A stretch of 39,302 nt of DNA from an uncultured Oscillospiraceae bacterium (GCA_910589085.1 CAJUSG010000018.1:1-39302); one strand, 5' to 3'. Numbered from the stretch's first letter, positions 25,101 to 33,005 are shown. The notes: generated from the letters alone by a model not told the origin. Translations and numbers: made by a program.

Positions 25101-26970
25101 TCTCATCATCCCTGCCATACAGCAGACCCTTGGTGGTGTCGTAGGCGCTGTTGTCATCCAGCTTCACAGGGGCGCTCGTGCTCTTGTCCATGTCGACCTT
25201 GGCGGTCTCGCGGGTGCCGTCCATGAAGATCAGATTGGCCTCGGCGGTCTGGTTCTTCAGGTTGCTCTTGTCAGCGTCGATGCCGGCCACGAAGACGTAA
25301 TTCTTCACGTCCTCAACCAGCTCCAGGCCGACCAGATAGCCGTTCTTGTCCAGGATCACATTGTACTTGCGGTCCTTCAGGTTCTCCTTGCCGTCGATGC
25401 TGGTGTAGCGGTCCAGGACCTCAACATCATACTCGGCGGTGGAGGCGTAGTCATACTGCTCGTTGTCAGACTCAACCCAGGAGCCGCGCTTGAAGGCGTT
25501 CAGGGTGACCTCGGAGAGGATCTCGGCGTCGGCGATGGTCTGGATCTCGCCCTCAGCCACGGTGACCAGGAACAGGTCGTTCTCCTTGGCGTCCTTGGCC
25601 AGGGTGAAGTCCTCGCCCAGGGCCTTCAGGACAACCTTGTCCTCCACGTCGATGTTGCTGGAGCCGGGGGTGTTGAACTTCACATAGACGGGATCGGTGG
25701 AAGTGCCCTTGTTGGCCATCTTGTAGACGTTCAGGGAGACCTCGTCGGTCTTCTCCTTGTAGTCGCTCTGGGCCTTGGCCAGGTAGGTGTTGATGATGAC
25801 AATGGAAACTTCCTTCTTGTCGGAGTCCACAAACACCTGGGTCAGCACGCCCTTGCCGGTGGCGCCGATGCCGGCCTTGTTGTTGTTGGCCAGCTCGCCG
25901 CGGGTGAAGTAGCCGTCGAAGGCGTTGTCGGAGCTGGACAGCATAGCCTCAGCGTCGCTGTCGTCCAGGCTCACGCCGTCCACGTACAGGTTGAAGTCCC
26001 AGTACTTGGTGTCGTCGATGGTAGCCTTGCCAATCAGGTCGTAGAGGGCCTTGCCGGTGACCTCAACGGTGTACTCCTCCTTGAGCATCTCCTTCTTGGC
26101 ATAGGTGCCGATCTCCTTGCCGTCAAACTCCCAGTAGCGGGAGGGGCGGCCGAAGGGGTCGGTGGCGTCGTTGTTCAGCTTCAGATCGCCGTTGTACAGC
26201 TTCTCGCCCAGCTCAATGATGAAGCCGTTCACGCCGTTCAGGGCGTTGCCGTTGCTCTCAGCGTCGTCGATAGCGCGGGCAAAAGCCTGATTGGAGGCGG
26301 TGACCACGTAGTTCACCTGACCGCCGGTGACCACCAGGTTGCCGTTGCCGTCAACCAGGTTGAAGGTCTTGTCCTCGGCCTCCACGATGGGGGTCTTCAG
26401 GGCGTTCAGCGCCAGCTGGGCCACCTGGTTACGGGTCAGGGGGTCCTTGGCGTTGGCGTTGATCTGACGGAACAGATCAATCTTGCTGGCCTGCTTCACG
26501 GTGGCCAGCTCGAAGCCGCCGTTGTTGCTGTAGTCGCTGGGGTACTTGAAGTAGCCCAGGGCACGCATCATCATAGAAGCGGCCTGCACGGCGGTGACAG
26601 GGTCACCGGAGCCGTAGGTGTAGGCGTCGTAGCCGGAGACAATGCCGTTGGCATAGCAGGCGGCCACGTAGGGGGCGGCCCAGGCGGGCACGTCCTTAAA
26701 GGGGTTGGTGCCCTCGTAGTAGTCGTAGTCCAGGTCCAGCAGAAGGGCCATGACCACGGCCATCTGGGCGCGGTTCACAGGCTGATCGGGGCCGAAGTTG
26801 CCCTTTTCGTCGCCAACCATGACTTTGACGGCCTGCAGAACCTCAATGGCCTCGATGTTGTCCTTTTCGTCAACATCGGGGTAGCTCGCAGCGCCGGCGC
26901 CGACGACCATCATGCCAAGCAGCATGACAGAGGCCAGGGTCAGGCTGAGAGCCCGCTTCAGGTTTCTCAT
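22171..26970 (-). CDS. Large S-layer protein with N-terminal SLH domains (1599 aa)
   Basis: The signal peptide MRNLKRALSLTLASVMLLG...GAGA is cut near residue 27. SLH repeats follow: SYPDVDEKDNIEAIEVLQAV with PVNRAQMAVVMALLL, then NPFKDVPAWAAPYVAACYAN with AVQAASMMMRALGY, and a weaker third (LTRNQVAQLALNAL). These anchor the protein to secondary cell-wall polymers. The remaining roughly 1350 residues are Thr/Val/Asp/Lys-rich beta-type sequence with almost no cysteine. Ig-like units recur near the C-terminus (KVVIEITKVTGNTVKGKVDVS-like segments), as in array-forming or exported matrix proteins. A perfect AAAGGAGGAAATCCA-ATG start, uniform codon use and a long structured leader suggest very high expression. 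It may be the major S-layer or a related surface protein. Confidence 0.9.
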   Translation of the reverse strand: MRNLKRALSLTLASVMLLGMMVVGAGAASYPDVDEKDNIEAIEVLQAVKVMVGDEKGNFGPDQPVNRAQMAVVMALLLDLDYDYYEGTNPFKDVPAWAAPYVAACYANGIVSGYDAYTYGSGDPVTAVQAASMMMRALGYFKYPSDYSNNGGFELATVKQASKIDLFRQINANAKDPLTRNQVAQLALNALKTPIVEAEDKTFNLVDGNGNLVVTGGQVNYVVTASNQAFARAIDDAESNGNALNGVNGFIIELGEKLYNGDLKLNNDATDPFGRPSRYWEFDGKEIGTYAKKEMLKEEYTVEVTGKALYDLIGKATIDDTKYWDFNLYVDGVSLDDSDAEAMLSSSDNAFDGYFTRGELANNNKAGIGATGKGVLTQVFVDSDKKEVSIVIINTYLAKAQSDYKEKTDEVSLNVYKMANKGTSTDPVYVKFNTPGSSNIDVEDKVVLKALGEDFTLAKDAKENDLFLVTVAEGEIQTIADAEILSEVTLNAFKRGSWVESDNEQYDYASTAEYDVEVLDRYTSIDGKENLKDRKYNVILDKNGYLVGLELVEDVKNYVFVAGIDADKSNLKNQTAEANLIFMDGTRETAKVDMDKSTSAPVKLDDNSAYDTTKGLLYGRDDETGGYALLNTWCTYTVNANGVYTLTEVAAEIDDGTGTTAKTKIKTAQYHDNSVAVDGKKINTKNTALAGALSGSYAKVYGNDNSVYLTAKLDYVRYDGTNYAAVISSADNVVTNIDKADITIENSATVAAKDKFKNLTGMGATTAAGGVYTLYNDKGYVIAAMVVGKDAGATSNLVYVHTDDVERERYNPKTGRATTDGDWTWVRKVIFEGEEIELTETGDNLQYINASAMVKGSWYKVTFNANNEVISSASVFGNKADMVVGPGVNETVPATKAEAIYRAVDINPSINEYDTVVFQRVYVGTSNDVAQYVVRPSLVGNTLYVETKNDTGVRVAEDVKTVLIQTKANKGETTYYTTSTQLKNIIDDLNDNGEGYKFQMNLVILKGAVRYVVIRDDIKDGYKPSEPTGSVKVSFFDTQYPVTGDNRYDFYVNGKLVTSFDETVPGEKSFKVAANDAIRVLARGNKNFGSANGEVKVDTASKITGNVIANGTILEFKATTSLTLADGIAATGSSGSSAIDSNITVKVNYVDATSNKTVATPTVTNAHIVTADDKGTPGVEPYKSSTAVAGDLYIAFTKPTGMSYTATSTTLNAVVGGKDYPGITNTTVADSGIVIVGNSDVPAAIGAGAETTIEITIPVAATAKTVEVKLPTGYTGPIYTADATTETLDDTTGAALEVKFGGADKDNFLKVDVEYKITGLAGGEKTGTLTAQAVANDGTVTITSLTGVATEKADPAADKVVIEITKVTGNTVKGKVDVSAVTDVVPSNSETTINATAGHGKGVELDLTTAVSGFTMATNVKSAVVEYELVGVTAKAGNDAGLTGTAKLDAANGLVIQKTDKTGNAATATFIVDGDEAVVVKITKVTEVTLDKSKALFTVASSTIGGAKVTAVAAKEDIVLVNQNGKWVNKADATLTVTLDKTCDPTTTMVYLKFANGECVEKSVAGATASVEVSIATGELNVSSFMGPIVVIASDKASA

Positions 26971-27125
26971 TGGATTTCCTCCTTTAAAATTGGTTGGGTC
27001 CACTCTCCTTCGAATCAGCGGCGGCTGGCCGGTCCCCGGTGCGCCATCTCTGTGCCAAACTGCTCGGGAATACACAAAGTATTCCCTGCGCGTTTGACCC
27101 ATTCTGGCTTTCCGGGTCCTCGCCC

Positions 27126-27235
27126 ATCCATCCGCCGCTCCTTCAGTCGAGCGGCCCTTTCGGCCTGAGAGGGGCCGGTTGGGCGGAACGTGGAAAGCTG
27201 TTTCCTTCGGTAGACCTTCCGCAGAGGCGGAGGAT
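27126..27235 (-). ncRNA. Candidate multibranched leader RNA upstream of the S-layer gene
   Basis: On the minus strand ATCCTCCGCC can pair with GGCGGATGGAT to close a region containing three consecutive hairpins: GCGGAA/TTCCGC, CCGGCCC/GGGCCG and CCGCTC/GAGCGG. The result is a compact four-way junction of about 110 nt in the predicted 5' leader. The segment CUCUCAGGCCGAAAGG recalls part of a glycine aptamer, but the rest does not fit that family. The pairing was found by eye. Confidence 0.4.
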
Positions 27236-27399
27236 TTAACTTTTTAGAAACAATTTTCATCGTTTTGCCCAAATTTTTCGAGATTTTTGAATCTTTTGTT
27301 CCCGTCACGTCCGTGTTACGCCCCTTGCGTGGGGTGCGGAAGTTGCGGAAAGCTGGAGGAACCCTAGAAAAACGCCGCTTTTGGCGTAAAAAAGTAAAA

Positions 27400-27494
27400 T
27401 TGGTAGACATTTGGTAGATGTCCTAAAATGTGGAAGGCCCCCAATCCCCTGCGCCGCAGAGAATTGAGGGCCTTTTTGGTAGACTTTTGGTAGA
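27400..27494. repeat. Pair of GGTAGAC direct-repeat units flanking a terminator
   Basis: TTGGTAGACATTTGGTAGA (27400-27418) and TTGGTAGACTTTTGGTAGA (27476-27494) differ at one of 19 positions; each itself contains two TTGGTAGA half units 10 bases apart. They bracket a terminator and sit just outside the AT-rich SIR2-TPR gene. They resemble recombinase-type binding repeats, so this may be an island boundary. Confidence 0.5.
27434..27477. terminator. Terminator between the repeat units
   Basis: AAGGCCCCCAAT and ATTGAGGGCCTT arms around a CTGCGCCGCAG-centred inner hairpin, followed on the plus strand by TTTTT. On the minus strand it lies downstream of the SIR2-TPR gene. Confidence 0.7.
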
Positions 27495-27550
27495 CGCGAT
27501 ATCCTGGTTACAGATTTCCCAGAGACTGTGCTTATTGTTCAATTTCTCAA

Positions 27551-28879
27551 TTATAATTTTTTCGCCATCTCTTCATCCGCTGCCGCTTTTTTTGTTTCGC
27601 CCAATAAGCGGTAAACTTCTGCCCGTAACAAATAGGCATCTTTGTATTCTGAGTTCAGTTCAATAGCTTTTGAAGCAAACTGAATTGATTTTGTATATTC
27701 GCCTTGATCTTTACAAATATCCCCAAGATGTTTATATGGGTTGGCAACTTCCGGCTTTAATTCAATCGCTTTATTTAAATCTGAGATTGCTTCATCCGTT
27801 CTTCCCAAAACAATATATATACTCCCGCGATTATTATAAGCAGTCGCATTGTTTGGGCTCAATTCAATAGCCTTGCCATAATCAGAAATTGCTTTTTCAT
27901 ATTCTTTCAAATTATTATAAGTATATCCACGATTATGATAGGCAGTTGAATTGAATGAATCCAACTCAATCGCTTTGTTGTAGTCAGAGATCGCCTTATC
28001 ATACTCCCCCAAACCACCATACGCACATCCACGGTTGTTATAAAATAGGGCAGTATTTGACTGCAGCTGAATTGCCTGTGTGTAATTTTCAACCGCCTCC
28101 TTATATTGCTTTAAGCTATAACACCGCTCTCCCTCCCGGTTATAGTCCCACGCTGTCATACGATTGCGTTCTTTGCGCTCCTTTTCCGTAGTAGCCATTC
28201 GTTCCATTATCTTTTCAATTTCCTGTTTAAACTCATTTTCACTCTCGTTGATCGGGCCGGCGGCGTTCTTCTCCGTATTCAAGTGCTCCTGTTCGGTCAG
28301 CCGCTTATATTCTTTCTCATAGTTGGCAATCTGCTCGCTGGTCCGCCGGTTCAAATACTCCTCCGCCTCATGAACGCCGATCTTATCCGGAAACAGAGCG
28401 TTTCCAAAGGCCAGCATAGTGGCATCAAAGCCCGCGGTGCGGACAAGGTATCCATTTTTATCTTTAATAAGCCTCTGTATCTTTTCGCTGGGCAGACCAT
28501 ACTTTTCAAAATAGCACCAGTATATTCCATTTTTCATCTTGAGCTCGCTGTCTTCCAGGAAATTCATCAGGCTGTTATCGCCGCCGCCGTAGCCGATTAC
28601 AATGGGTGTGTAGCTCTGAAAGACCGAGGCCAGCACATCCCGCCATATCCCCTTCAGGCCGTTGGTCTCCTCCGGCTGATTCAACGGGTCGAAAAAAATA
28701 CCGCGGTGCACCTTGGCGATAATGGGCCGTTTGATATTCGGGTCCCCCGCATACTCGACCAGCAGCTCATGGTTTATCACCAGCGGCTTGTCATCCGTAT
28801 AAAAAAACAGGGCGTCCTCGATCAGGCTGTCAAAATTTGTGGTTATGACAAGATTGCTCCCGCTCCCATCCGTCAGCAT
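27551..28879 (-). CDS. SIR2-TPR protein, 3' part (second half of SIR2 domain plus six TPRs)
   Basis: 442 codons opening at an ATG that overlaps the stop of the upstream frame (TGATG). It begins LTDGSGSNLVITTNFDSLIE; TTNFD is the conserved SIR2 motif with the catalytic Asn. AKVHRGIFF corresponds to the SIR2 His region and VIGYGGGDNSLMNFL to the third NAD-site block. After a charged coiled-coil linker (about residues 170-245), six TPR units of 34 residues follow (YKEAVENYTQAIQLQ, YDKAISDYNKAIELD, YEKAISDYGKAIELS and so on). SIR2-like NADases with C-terminal sensor repeats are typical anti-phage abortive-infection proteins. The AT-rich composition contrasts with the neighbours, indicating transfer. 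There is no N-terminal Rossmann half in this frame; it lies in the preceding ORF. Confidence 0.8.
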   Translation of the reverse strand: MLTDGSGSNLVITTNFDSLIEDALFFYTDDKPLVINHELLVEYAGDPNIKRPIIAKVHRGIFFDPLNQPEETNGLKGIWRDVLASVFQSYTPIVIGYGGGDNSLMNFLEDSELKMKNGIYWCYFEKYGLPSEKIQRLIKDKNGYLVRTAGFDATMLAFGNALFPDKIGVHEAEEYLNRRTSEQIANYEKEYKRLTEQEHLNTEKNAAGPINESENEFKQEIEKIMERMATTEKERKERNRMTAWDYNREGERCYSLKQYKEAVENYTQAIQLQSNTALFYNNRGCAYGGLGEYDKAISDYNKAIELDSFNSTAYHNRGYTYNNLKEYEKAISDYGKAIELSPNNATAYNNRGSIYIVLGRTDEAISDLNKAIELKPEVANPYKHLGDICKDQGEYTKSIQFASKAIELNSEYKDAYLLRAEVYRLLGETKKAAADEEMAKKL

Positions 28880-29304
28880 CAGGGCCAGAGGTGGTAGCCA
28901 AATCCCGGGTTCCTGTTGGCCATAATTTTTTCAAGATAGTGGTAGCCATTTCTGTGATTGGGGAAAAACCGGAGCTTATACAGGTCAAAATAGTAGTCGC
29001 TTGGCAGGGGCGTTCCGGATTTTTTCGTCTCCTCCCAGGCCTCTCTTATTTCCTCAAATTTATACTCCAGGTGCTCCTCCAGCGTCTTTGCGACCTCACC
29101 GATCTCGTCCAGCCCCGGCGATTCCTCCATCTCCTTCATCCACTGGGCCTCCAGGCCCGCGCCTGTGGGGATCCCGGATGATACCGATGCTCCGGACCCA
29201 ATAATGAAGCAGAACCTCTCCGAATTGCTTCTCCCCTCCCTCACCGCTTTGACCAGCTGATTGACAGATATGATCTGGTAATCCTTTACAATTTTCTCCG
29301 ACAT
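28879..29304 (-). CDS. SIR2-TPR protein, 5' part (N-terminal half of SIR2 domain, frameshifted)
   Basis: 141 codons, starting at ATG 29302-29304 after AAAAAAGGTG. FCFIIGSGASVSSGIPTGAG is the NAD-binding Rossmann start of SIR2-like proteins. The frame ends NRNPGFGYHLWP and stop. In the next frame the DNA at this point reads LALMLTDGSG, which continues the domain, so a one-base loss (or two-base gain) at about 28885-28893 has split the gene. Stop and restart overlap as TGATG, which could permit reinitiation and a two-chain product. Otherwise it is a pseudogene or a sequence error. It has its own promoter at 29386-29414. Confidence 0.8.
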   Translation of the reverse strand: MSEKIVKDYQIISVNQLVKAVREGRSNSERFCFIIGSGASVSSGIPTGAGLEAQWMKEMEESPGLDEIGEVAKTLEEHLEYKFEEIREAWEETKKSGTPLPSDYYFDLYKLRFFPNHRNGYHYLEKIMANRNPGFGYHLWP

Positions 29305-29385
29305 AGCAACACCTTTTTTCTTCATTAAAATTCAGAAGCAGGGTACTGGTATATCCATGGCGCAGCCGCCATTTCCATCGTCAAT

Positions 29386-29414
29386 ATTATACATAATTCG
29401 GGAAATTTTTACAA
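29386..29414 (-). promoter_or_regulatory. Promoter of the SIR2-TPR gene
   Basis: On the minus strand TTGTAA (29409-29414), 17 bases, TATAAT (29386-29391), giving a leader of about 75 bases. Constitutive-type promoters are usual for standalone defence genes. Confidence 0.7.
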
Positions 29415-29573
29415 TAGTATTTTTCAAGATCCACAAGTACAGGGCCGGCTCATCCTTCAGGCCGGGGCCGCCGCCGAAGGGAAGAGCGGCCCCAGTCCGC
29501 AGCTCCAAGGCAGCGGCGCGGTCCTGCGGACAGGAAATTTTACCCATTTCCCATCCCGAAGGAAGAAAACCTC

Positions 29574-29602
29574 TTGAAAATCCTGTCGCTATGGGATACA
29601 AT
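29574..29602 (+). promoter_or_regulatory. Promoter of the feoAB fusion
   Basis: TTGAAA (29574-29579), 17 bases, TACAAT (29597-29602). The start of transcription would be near 29609, 45 bases before the ATG. No clear Fur box was recognised. Confidence 0.75.
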
Positions 29603-29652
29603 ATCCGGGAGCAAGTAAGGTATAGCTAACTTTCTTTTTGGGAGGGGTATCT

Positions 29653-32046
29653 ATGGACCATCGGACACTGGAGGACCTGACACCTGGCCAGAGCGGAACC
29701 ATACTGTCCATCGCCAACAAATCGGGGACGGTAAAGCGCCGTCTGGTGGACATGGGGCTCACCCCGGGAACCGAGGTGAGGGTGACCAAAATCGCCCCCC
29801 TGGGGGACCCTATCGAGGTGTCCCTCCGAGGCTATGAGCTGTCCCTGCGGAAGGCGGACGCCGGCCAGATTGTCATGGGCCAGCCCCGGCCCAGGAGCTC
29901 TGGCGCGGCCCGGGCGGCCATGACCCGCCGGGACCCGGAGACAGCCCGCCGCCAGCTGAAGGCCCACGAGCACGAGCTGGCCGAGCACAGCGGCCGCTAT
30001 GACCCCGCCGCCCACGACAGGCACACCATGCGCATCGCCCTGGCGGGCAACCCCAACTGCGGTAAGACCACTCTGTTCAACGCCCTCACCGGCTCCAACC
30101 AGTATGTGGGCAACTGGCCCGGCGTCACGGTGGAGAAGAAGGAGGGCACCGCCCACATCGGCGACCGGACGGTGACGGTGGTGGACCTGCCCGGCATCTA
30201 CTCCCTGTCCCCCTACTCCATGGAGGAGATTGTGGCCCGGGACTTCATCATCGGCGAGGGGCCCGACTGCGTCATCGACATTGTGGATGCCACCAATCTG
30301 GAGCGCAACCTGTACCTCACCGTCCAGCTGCTGGAGCTGGAGCGGCCCACCGTGCTGGCCCTGAACTTTATGGACGAGGTGGAAAAGCGGGGAGATAAGA
30401 TTGATGTGGCCCGGCTGTCCAAGGAGCTGGGGGTGCCGGTAATCCCCATCACCGCCCGCACCGGCGAGGGCATCGAGGAGCTGATGCACACCGCCCACCG
30501 GCAGATGCACCTGGGGGTGACCATCGAGCCGGACGACCTCTACGACGACTACACCCACGACATCCACCACCGCATGGGCGAGCTGCTCCACGACTACGCC
30601 TACGGGGCCAACCTCCCGGCCCACTGGGCCTCCATCAAGCTGCTGGAGGGGGACGCCATTGTGGAGAAAGCGCTGGAACTCCCCCCGGACATCAGAACAA
30701 GACTGGAGGCCCTGGTGGCGGAGTATGAGAACTCCAGCGACCTGGGCGACCGGGAGACCCTCATCGCCGACAGCCGCTACCAGTACATCCAGAAGGTGGT
30801 GGGGGCCTCTGTGGTCCGGGGCGGCGTGCCCGGGGAGCTCACCTTCAGCGAAAAAATTGACCGGGTGGTCACCCACCGGGTGCTGGCCATCCCCCTGTTC
30901 CTGTGTACCATGCTGGTGATGTTTGTGGTCACCTTCGGACCCTTCGGCTCCTGGCTGTCCGACGGGGTGGGGGCGGGGATGGACGCCCTGTCCCAGTGGC
31001 TGGCCCCCACCCTGGCCGGGGCCGGGGTGTCCCATGTCCTCATCTCCCTGGTGTGTGACGGCATCATCGCCGGGGTGGGGGGCGTGCTCACCTTCCTGCC
31101 CCAGATCGCCCTGCTGTTTCTCTTCCTGTCCTTCCTGGAGGATTCGGGCTACATGTCCCGGGCGGCCTTCATCATGGACCGGGCCCTGCGCCGGTTTGGA
31201 CTGAGCGGCAAGGCCTTCATCCCCATGCTTATGGGCTTTGGCTGCTCGGTGCCCGCCATTATGGGGGCCCGGACTATGGAGAACGAGAAGGACCGGCGGA
31301 TGACCATCCTGCTGGTGCCCTTCATGTCCTGCTCCGCCAAGCTGCCCGTCTACGGCCTGATCTCCGCCGCCTTCTTTGGCCCCTGGGCGGGGATGGTGGT
31401 CTTCGGGCTGTACATCATCGGGATGATTGTGGGCATCGCCTCCGGCCTGTTCTTCAAAAGGACCCTCTTCGCCGGGGAGCCCGCCCCCTTTGTGCTGGAG
31501 CTGCCCCCCTACCGCCTGCCGTCCGTCGGCAATATGCTCACCCATGTGTGGCAAAAGGTAAAGGGATTTCTTGTCAAGGCCGGTACATTGATTTTACTAA
31601 TGTCCATGGTCCTCTGGCTGCTGCAGTCCTTCGACTTCTCCCTGCGTATGGTGGACGACCCCACCCACAGTATGCTGGGGGCCCTGGGCAATGTGCTGGC
31701 TCCCCTCTTCGCCCCCTGCGGCTTCGGGTTCTGGCAGGCGGCGGTGGCCCTGCTCACCGGCCTGATCGCCAAGGAGATGGTGGTCTCCTCCCTGTCCATG
31801 TTCTACGGCTTCTCTCTCACCGCCGCCGGCGGTGAGGTGGCCGCCGCCATGGCGGGCTTTAGCCCCCTATCCGCCTTCTCTATGCTGGTGTTCATTTTGC
31901 TGTATGTCCCCTGTGTGGCGGCGGTGTCCACCCTCTTCAAGGAGATGCAGAGCCGCAAATGGGCCTGGTTCTCCATCGCCTGGCAGATGGGCTGCGCTTA
32001 TGTCATGTCTCTGCTGGTGTATCAGATCGGGGGGCTGATTCTGTAA
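29653..32046 (+). CDS. feoB: Ferrous iron transporter, FeoA-FeoB fusion
   Basis: A 797-residue protein. Residues 1-80 form a FeoA (SH3-like) domain (LEDLTPGQSGTILSIANKSG, KRRLVDMGLTPGTEV). After a charged linker the FeoB G domain starts at about residue 126, with GNPNCGKTTLFNALTG (G1), VTVEKKEG (G2), DLPGIYSL (G3) and NFMDE (G4). The C-terminal half is the membrane domain with two gate motifs (GFGCSVPAIMGARTMEN, PFMSCSAKLPVYGL). It imports Fe2+ across the cytoplasmic membrane with GTP-dependent control. The ATG at 29653 follows GGGAGGGG. FeoA-FeoB fusions are known in Firmicutes. It has its own promoter and is probably monocistronic. Confidence 0.95.
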   Translation: MDHRTLEDLTPGQSGTILSIANKSGTVKRRLVDMGLTPGTEVRVTKIAPLGDPIEVSLRGYELSLRKADAGQIVMGQPRPRSSGAARAAMTRRDPETARRQLKAHEHELAEHSGRYDPAAHDRHTMRIALAGNPNCGKTTLFNALTGSNQYVGNWPGVTVEKKEGTAHIGDRTVTVVDLPGIYSLSPYSMEEIVARDFIIGEGPDCVIDIVDATNLERNLYLTVQLLELERPTVLALNFMDEVEKRGDKIDVARLSKELGVPVIPITARTGEGIEELMHTAHRQMHLGVTIEPDDLYDDYTHDIHHRMGELLHDYAYGANLPAHWASIKLLEGDAIVEKALELPPDIRTRLEALVAEYENSSDLGDRETLIADSRYQYIQKVVGASVVRGGVPGELTFSEKIDRVVTHRVLAIPLFLCTMLVMFVVTFGPFGSWLSDGVGAGMDALSQWLAPTLAGAGVSHVLISLVCDGIIAGVGGVLTFLPQIALLFLFLSFLEDSGYMSRAAFIMDRALRRFGLSGKAFIPMLMGFGCSVPAIMGARTMENEKDRRMTILLVPFMSCSAKLPVYGLISAAFFGPWAGMVVFGLYIIGMIVGIASGLFFKRTLFAGEPAPFVLELPPYRLPSVGNMLTHVWQKVKGFLVKAGTLILLMSMVLWLLQSFDFSLRMVDDPTHSMLGALGNVLAPLFAPCGFGFWQAAVALLTGLIAKEMVVSSLSMFYGFSLTAAGGEVAAAMAGFSPLSAFSMLVFILLYVPCVAAVSTLFKEMQSRKWAWFSIAWQMGCAYVMSLLVYQIGGLIL

Positions 32047-32056
32047 CCGAATATTT

Positions 32057-32081
32057 TGTAGGGGCGAATATCATCCGCCCG
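32057..32081. repeat. Short GTAGGGGCG hairpin element
   Basis: TTGTAGGGGCG, then AATATCATC, then CGCCCG forms a small stem directly after feoB. It resembles the TGTAGGG start of the 6355 repeat arms and may be a fragment of a dispersed repeat family. The rest of the spacer to 32157 holds nothing else recognisable. Confidence 0.35.
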
Positions 32082-32157
32082 TGTGATACCCACCGGAGAT
32101 ACGACAGCGGTGGACAGTCAAGGCCACCCCTGCTGCGATATGGAGATGTGATATATC

Positions 32158-32955
32158 ATGGTAAAATTGATTTCTCTTGACCTGGACGGCACCCTCCTGG
32201 ACCCCGGCGGGCAGGTTACCCCTGCGGCAAAATCGGCCATTGCCGAGGCCAGGGCGGCGGGTGTGCGGGTGGTCATCAACACCGGGCGGCCCGCGCCGGA
32301 GGCGTTTTCCTACGTCCGGGAGGCCTGCTGCGACACCCTCGTCTCCATCCTGGGCGGCGCGGCGGTGGCCGACTGCGCCTCTGGTCAGCTGCTCCGCCGG
32401 TGGGATATCCCGAAGTCCGCCGCCCGGCGGACCCTGGAGCTGTGTCTGAACCGCAACATTGCCCTGATGATCTTCGCGGGGGAGCGGATTGTCGTGGACC
32501 CCTTCTCCCGGGCCGCCCTGCTTGAGAGCTACCCCTATCCCCTCTTCCATGACAATGCGGAGCTGGCGGAGGACCCCCTCGCCTATCTGGCGGAGCAGGG
32601 CCTGCCTCTGACCAAGATCCACGGGGAGGGCAGCCCCGACGCCTTTCCCCTGGAGGAGCTGGCCGCCCTGGAGGGACTGACCCTCACCTCCTCCGGCCCC
32701 CGGGACTTTGAGGTGGTGGGCGCCGGGGTGGACAAGGGCCGGGCCCTCGCCCTCATCGCCACGCTGTACGGCATCCCGCTGGAGCAGTGCGCCGCCGTGG
32801 GAGACAGCGACAACGATCTGGCGGCCCTGCGGGCTGTGGGCGTCCCCATCGCTATGGGCAACGCCTCCCCTGCCGTCCAGGCCGCCGCCCTCCGGGTCGC
32901 CCCCTCCAACCGTGAAAACGGCTCCGCCTGGGCCGTTTTAAGCTGTCTCGGCTGA
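32158..32955 (+). CDS. HAD-superfamily phosphatase, Cof type
   Basis: A 265-residue hydrolase. Motif I is LISLDLDGTLLDPGG (nucleophile and acid Asp residues), motif II is VINTGRP, motif III Lys lies in GAGVDKGRAL, and motif IV is AAVGDSDNDLAALRAVG. The cap domain between motifs II and III is of the C2B (Cof) type. Substrates are usually small sugar phosphates or cofactor phosphates; the specific one is unknown. A GGAG lies about 12 bases before the ATG, slightly far. It follows feoB after a repeat-containing spacer and is ended by a terminator at 33006-33043. Confidence 0.9.
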   Translation: MVKLISLDLDGTLLDPGGQVTPAAKSAIAEARAAGVRVVINTGRPAPEAFSYVREACCDTLVSILGGAAVADCASGQLLRRWDIPKSAARRTLELCLNRNIALMIFAGERIVVDPFSRAALLESYPYPLFHDNAELAEDPLAYLAEQGLPLTKIHGEGSPDAFPLEELAALEGLTLTSSGPRDFEVVGAGVDKGRALALIATLYGIPLEQCAAVGDSDNDLAALRAVGVPIAMGNASPAVQAAALRVAPSNRENGSAWAVLSCLG

Positions 32956-33005
32956 AGTGTGCAATAGTAAATCAATTTTATCAGATAGCCTGCCCGCCTT
33001 TTTCT

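Larger units (their letters stand above)
26971..27550 (-). promoter_or_regulatory. Long leader/intergenic region of the S-layer gene
   Basis: About 580 bases without a gene. From the S-layer start outward it holds the ribosome site, a perfect 8-bp hairpin (GGGAATAC, 27066-27086) and a branched RNA candidate (27126-27235). An A/T-rich stretch (about 27240-27300) follows, where weak promoter-like boxes occur but none is convincing. Next come a small minus-strand terminator-like hairpin near 27371-27386 and two GGTAGAC repeat units around another terminator. Confidence 0.5.

Noticed and set aside
22150..27168. A 1672-codon open frame antisense to the S-layer gene
   Set aside because: It is a by-product of the strong codon bias of the S-layer gene: no ribosome site, low-complexity Gly/Val/His/Gln content and no domain, whereas the minus strand has a signal peptide, SLH domains and a perfect start.
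27126..27235. Glycine riboswitch
   Set aside because: CUCUCAGGC plus AAAGG and ACCGAAGGA fragments are present, but order, spacing and closing stem do not fit the aptamer, and an S-layer gene is not a usual target.
29332..29601. 89-codon minus-strand frame between the SIR2 gene and feoB
   Set aside because: It has no ribosome site and overlaps both divergent promoters.
30028..30100. Separate feoA and feoB genes
   Set aside because: The frame is continuous from the FeoA domain through the linker into the G domain with only one good ribosome site at 29653, so it is one fused gene.
29626..31554. A 642-codon minus-strand frame opposite feoB (and similar frames opposite cstA and ileS)
   Set aside because: His/Gly/Gln-rich shadow translations of GC-rich genes; the opposite strand has unmistakable family motifs.
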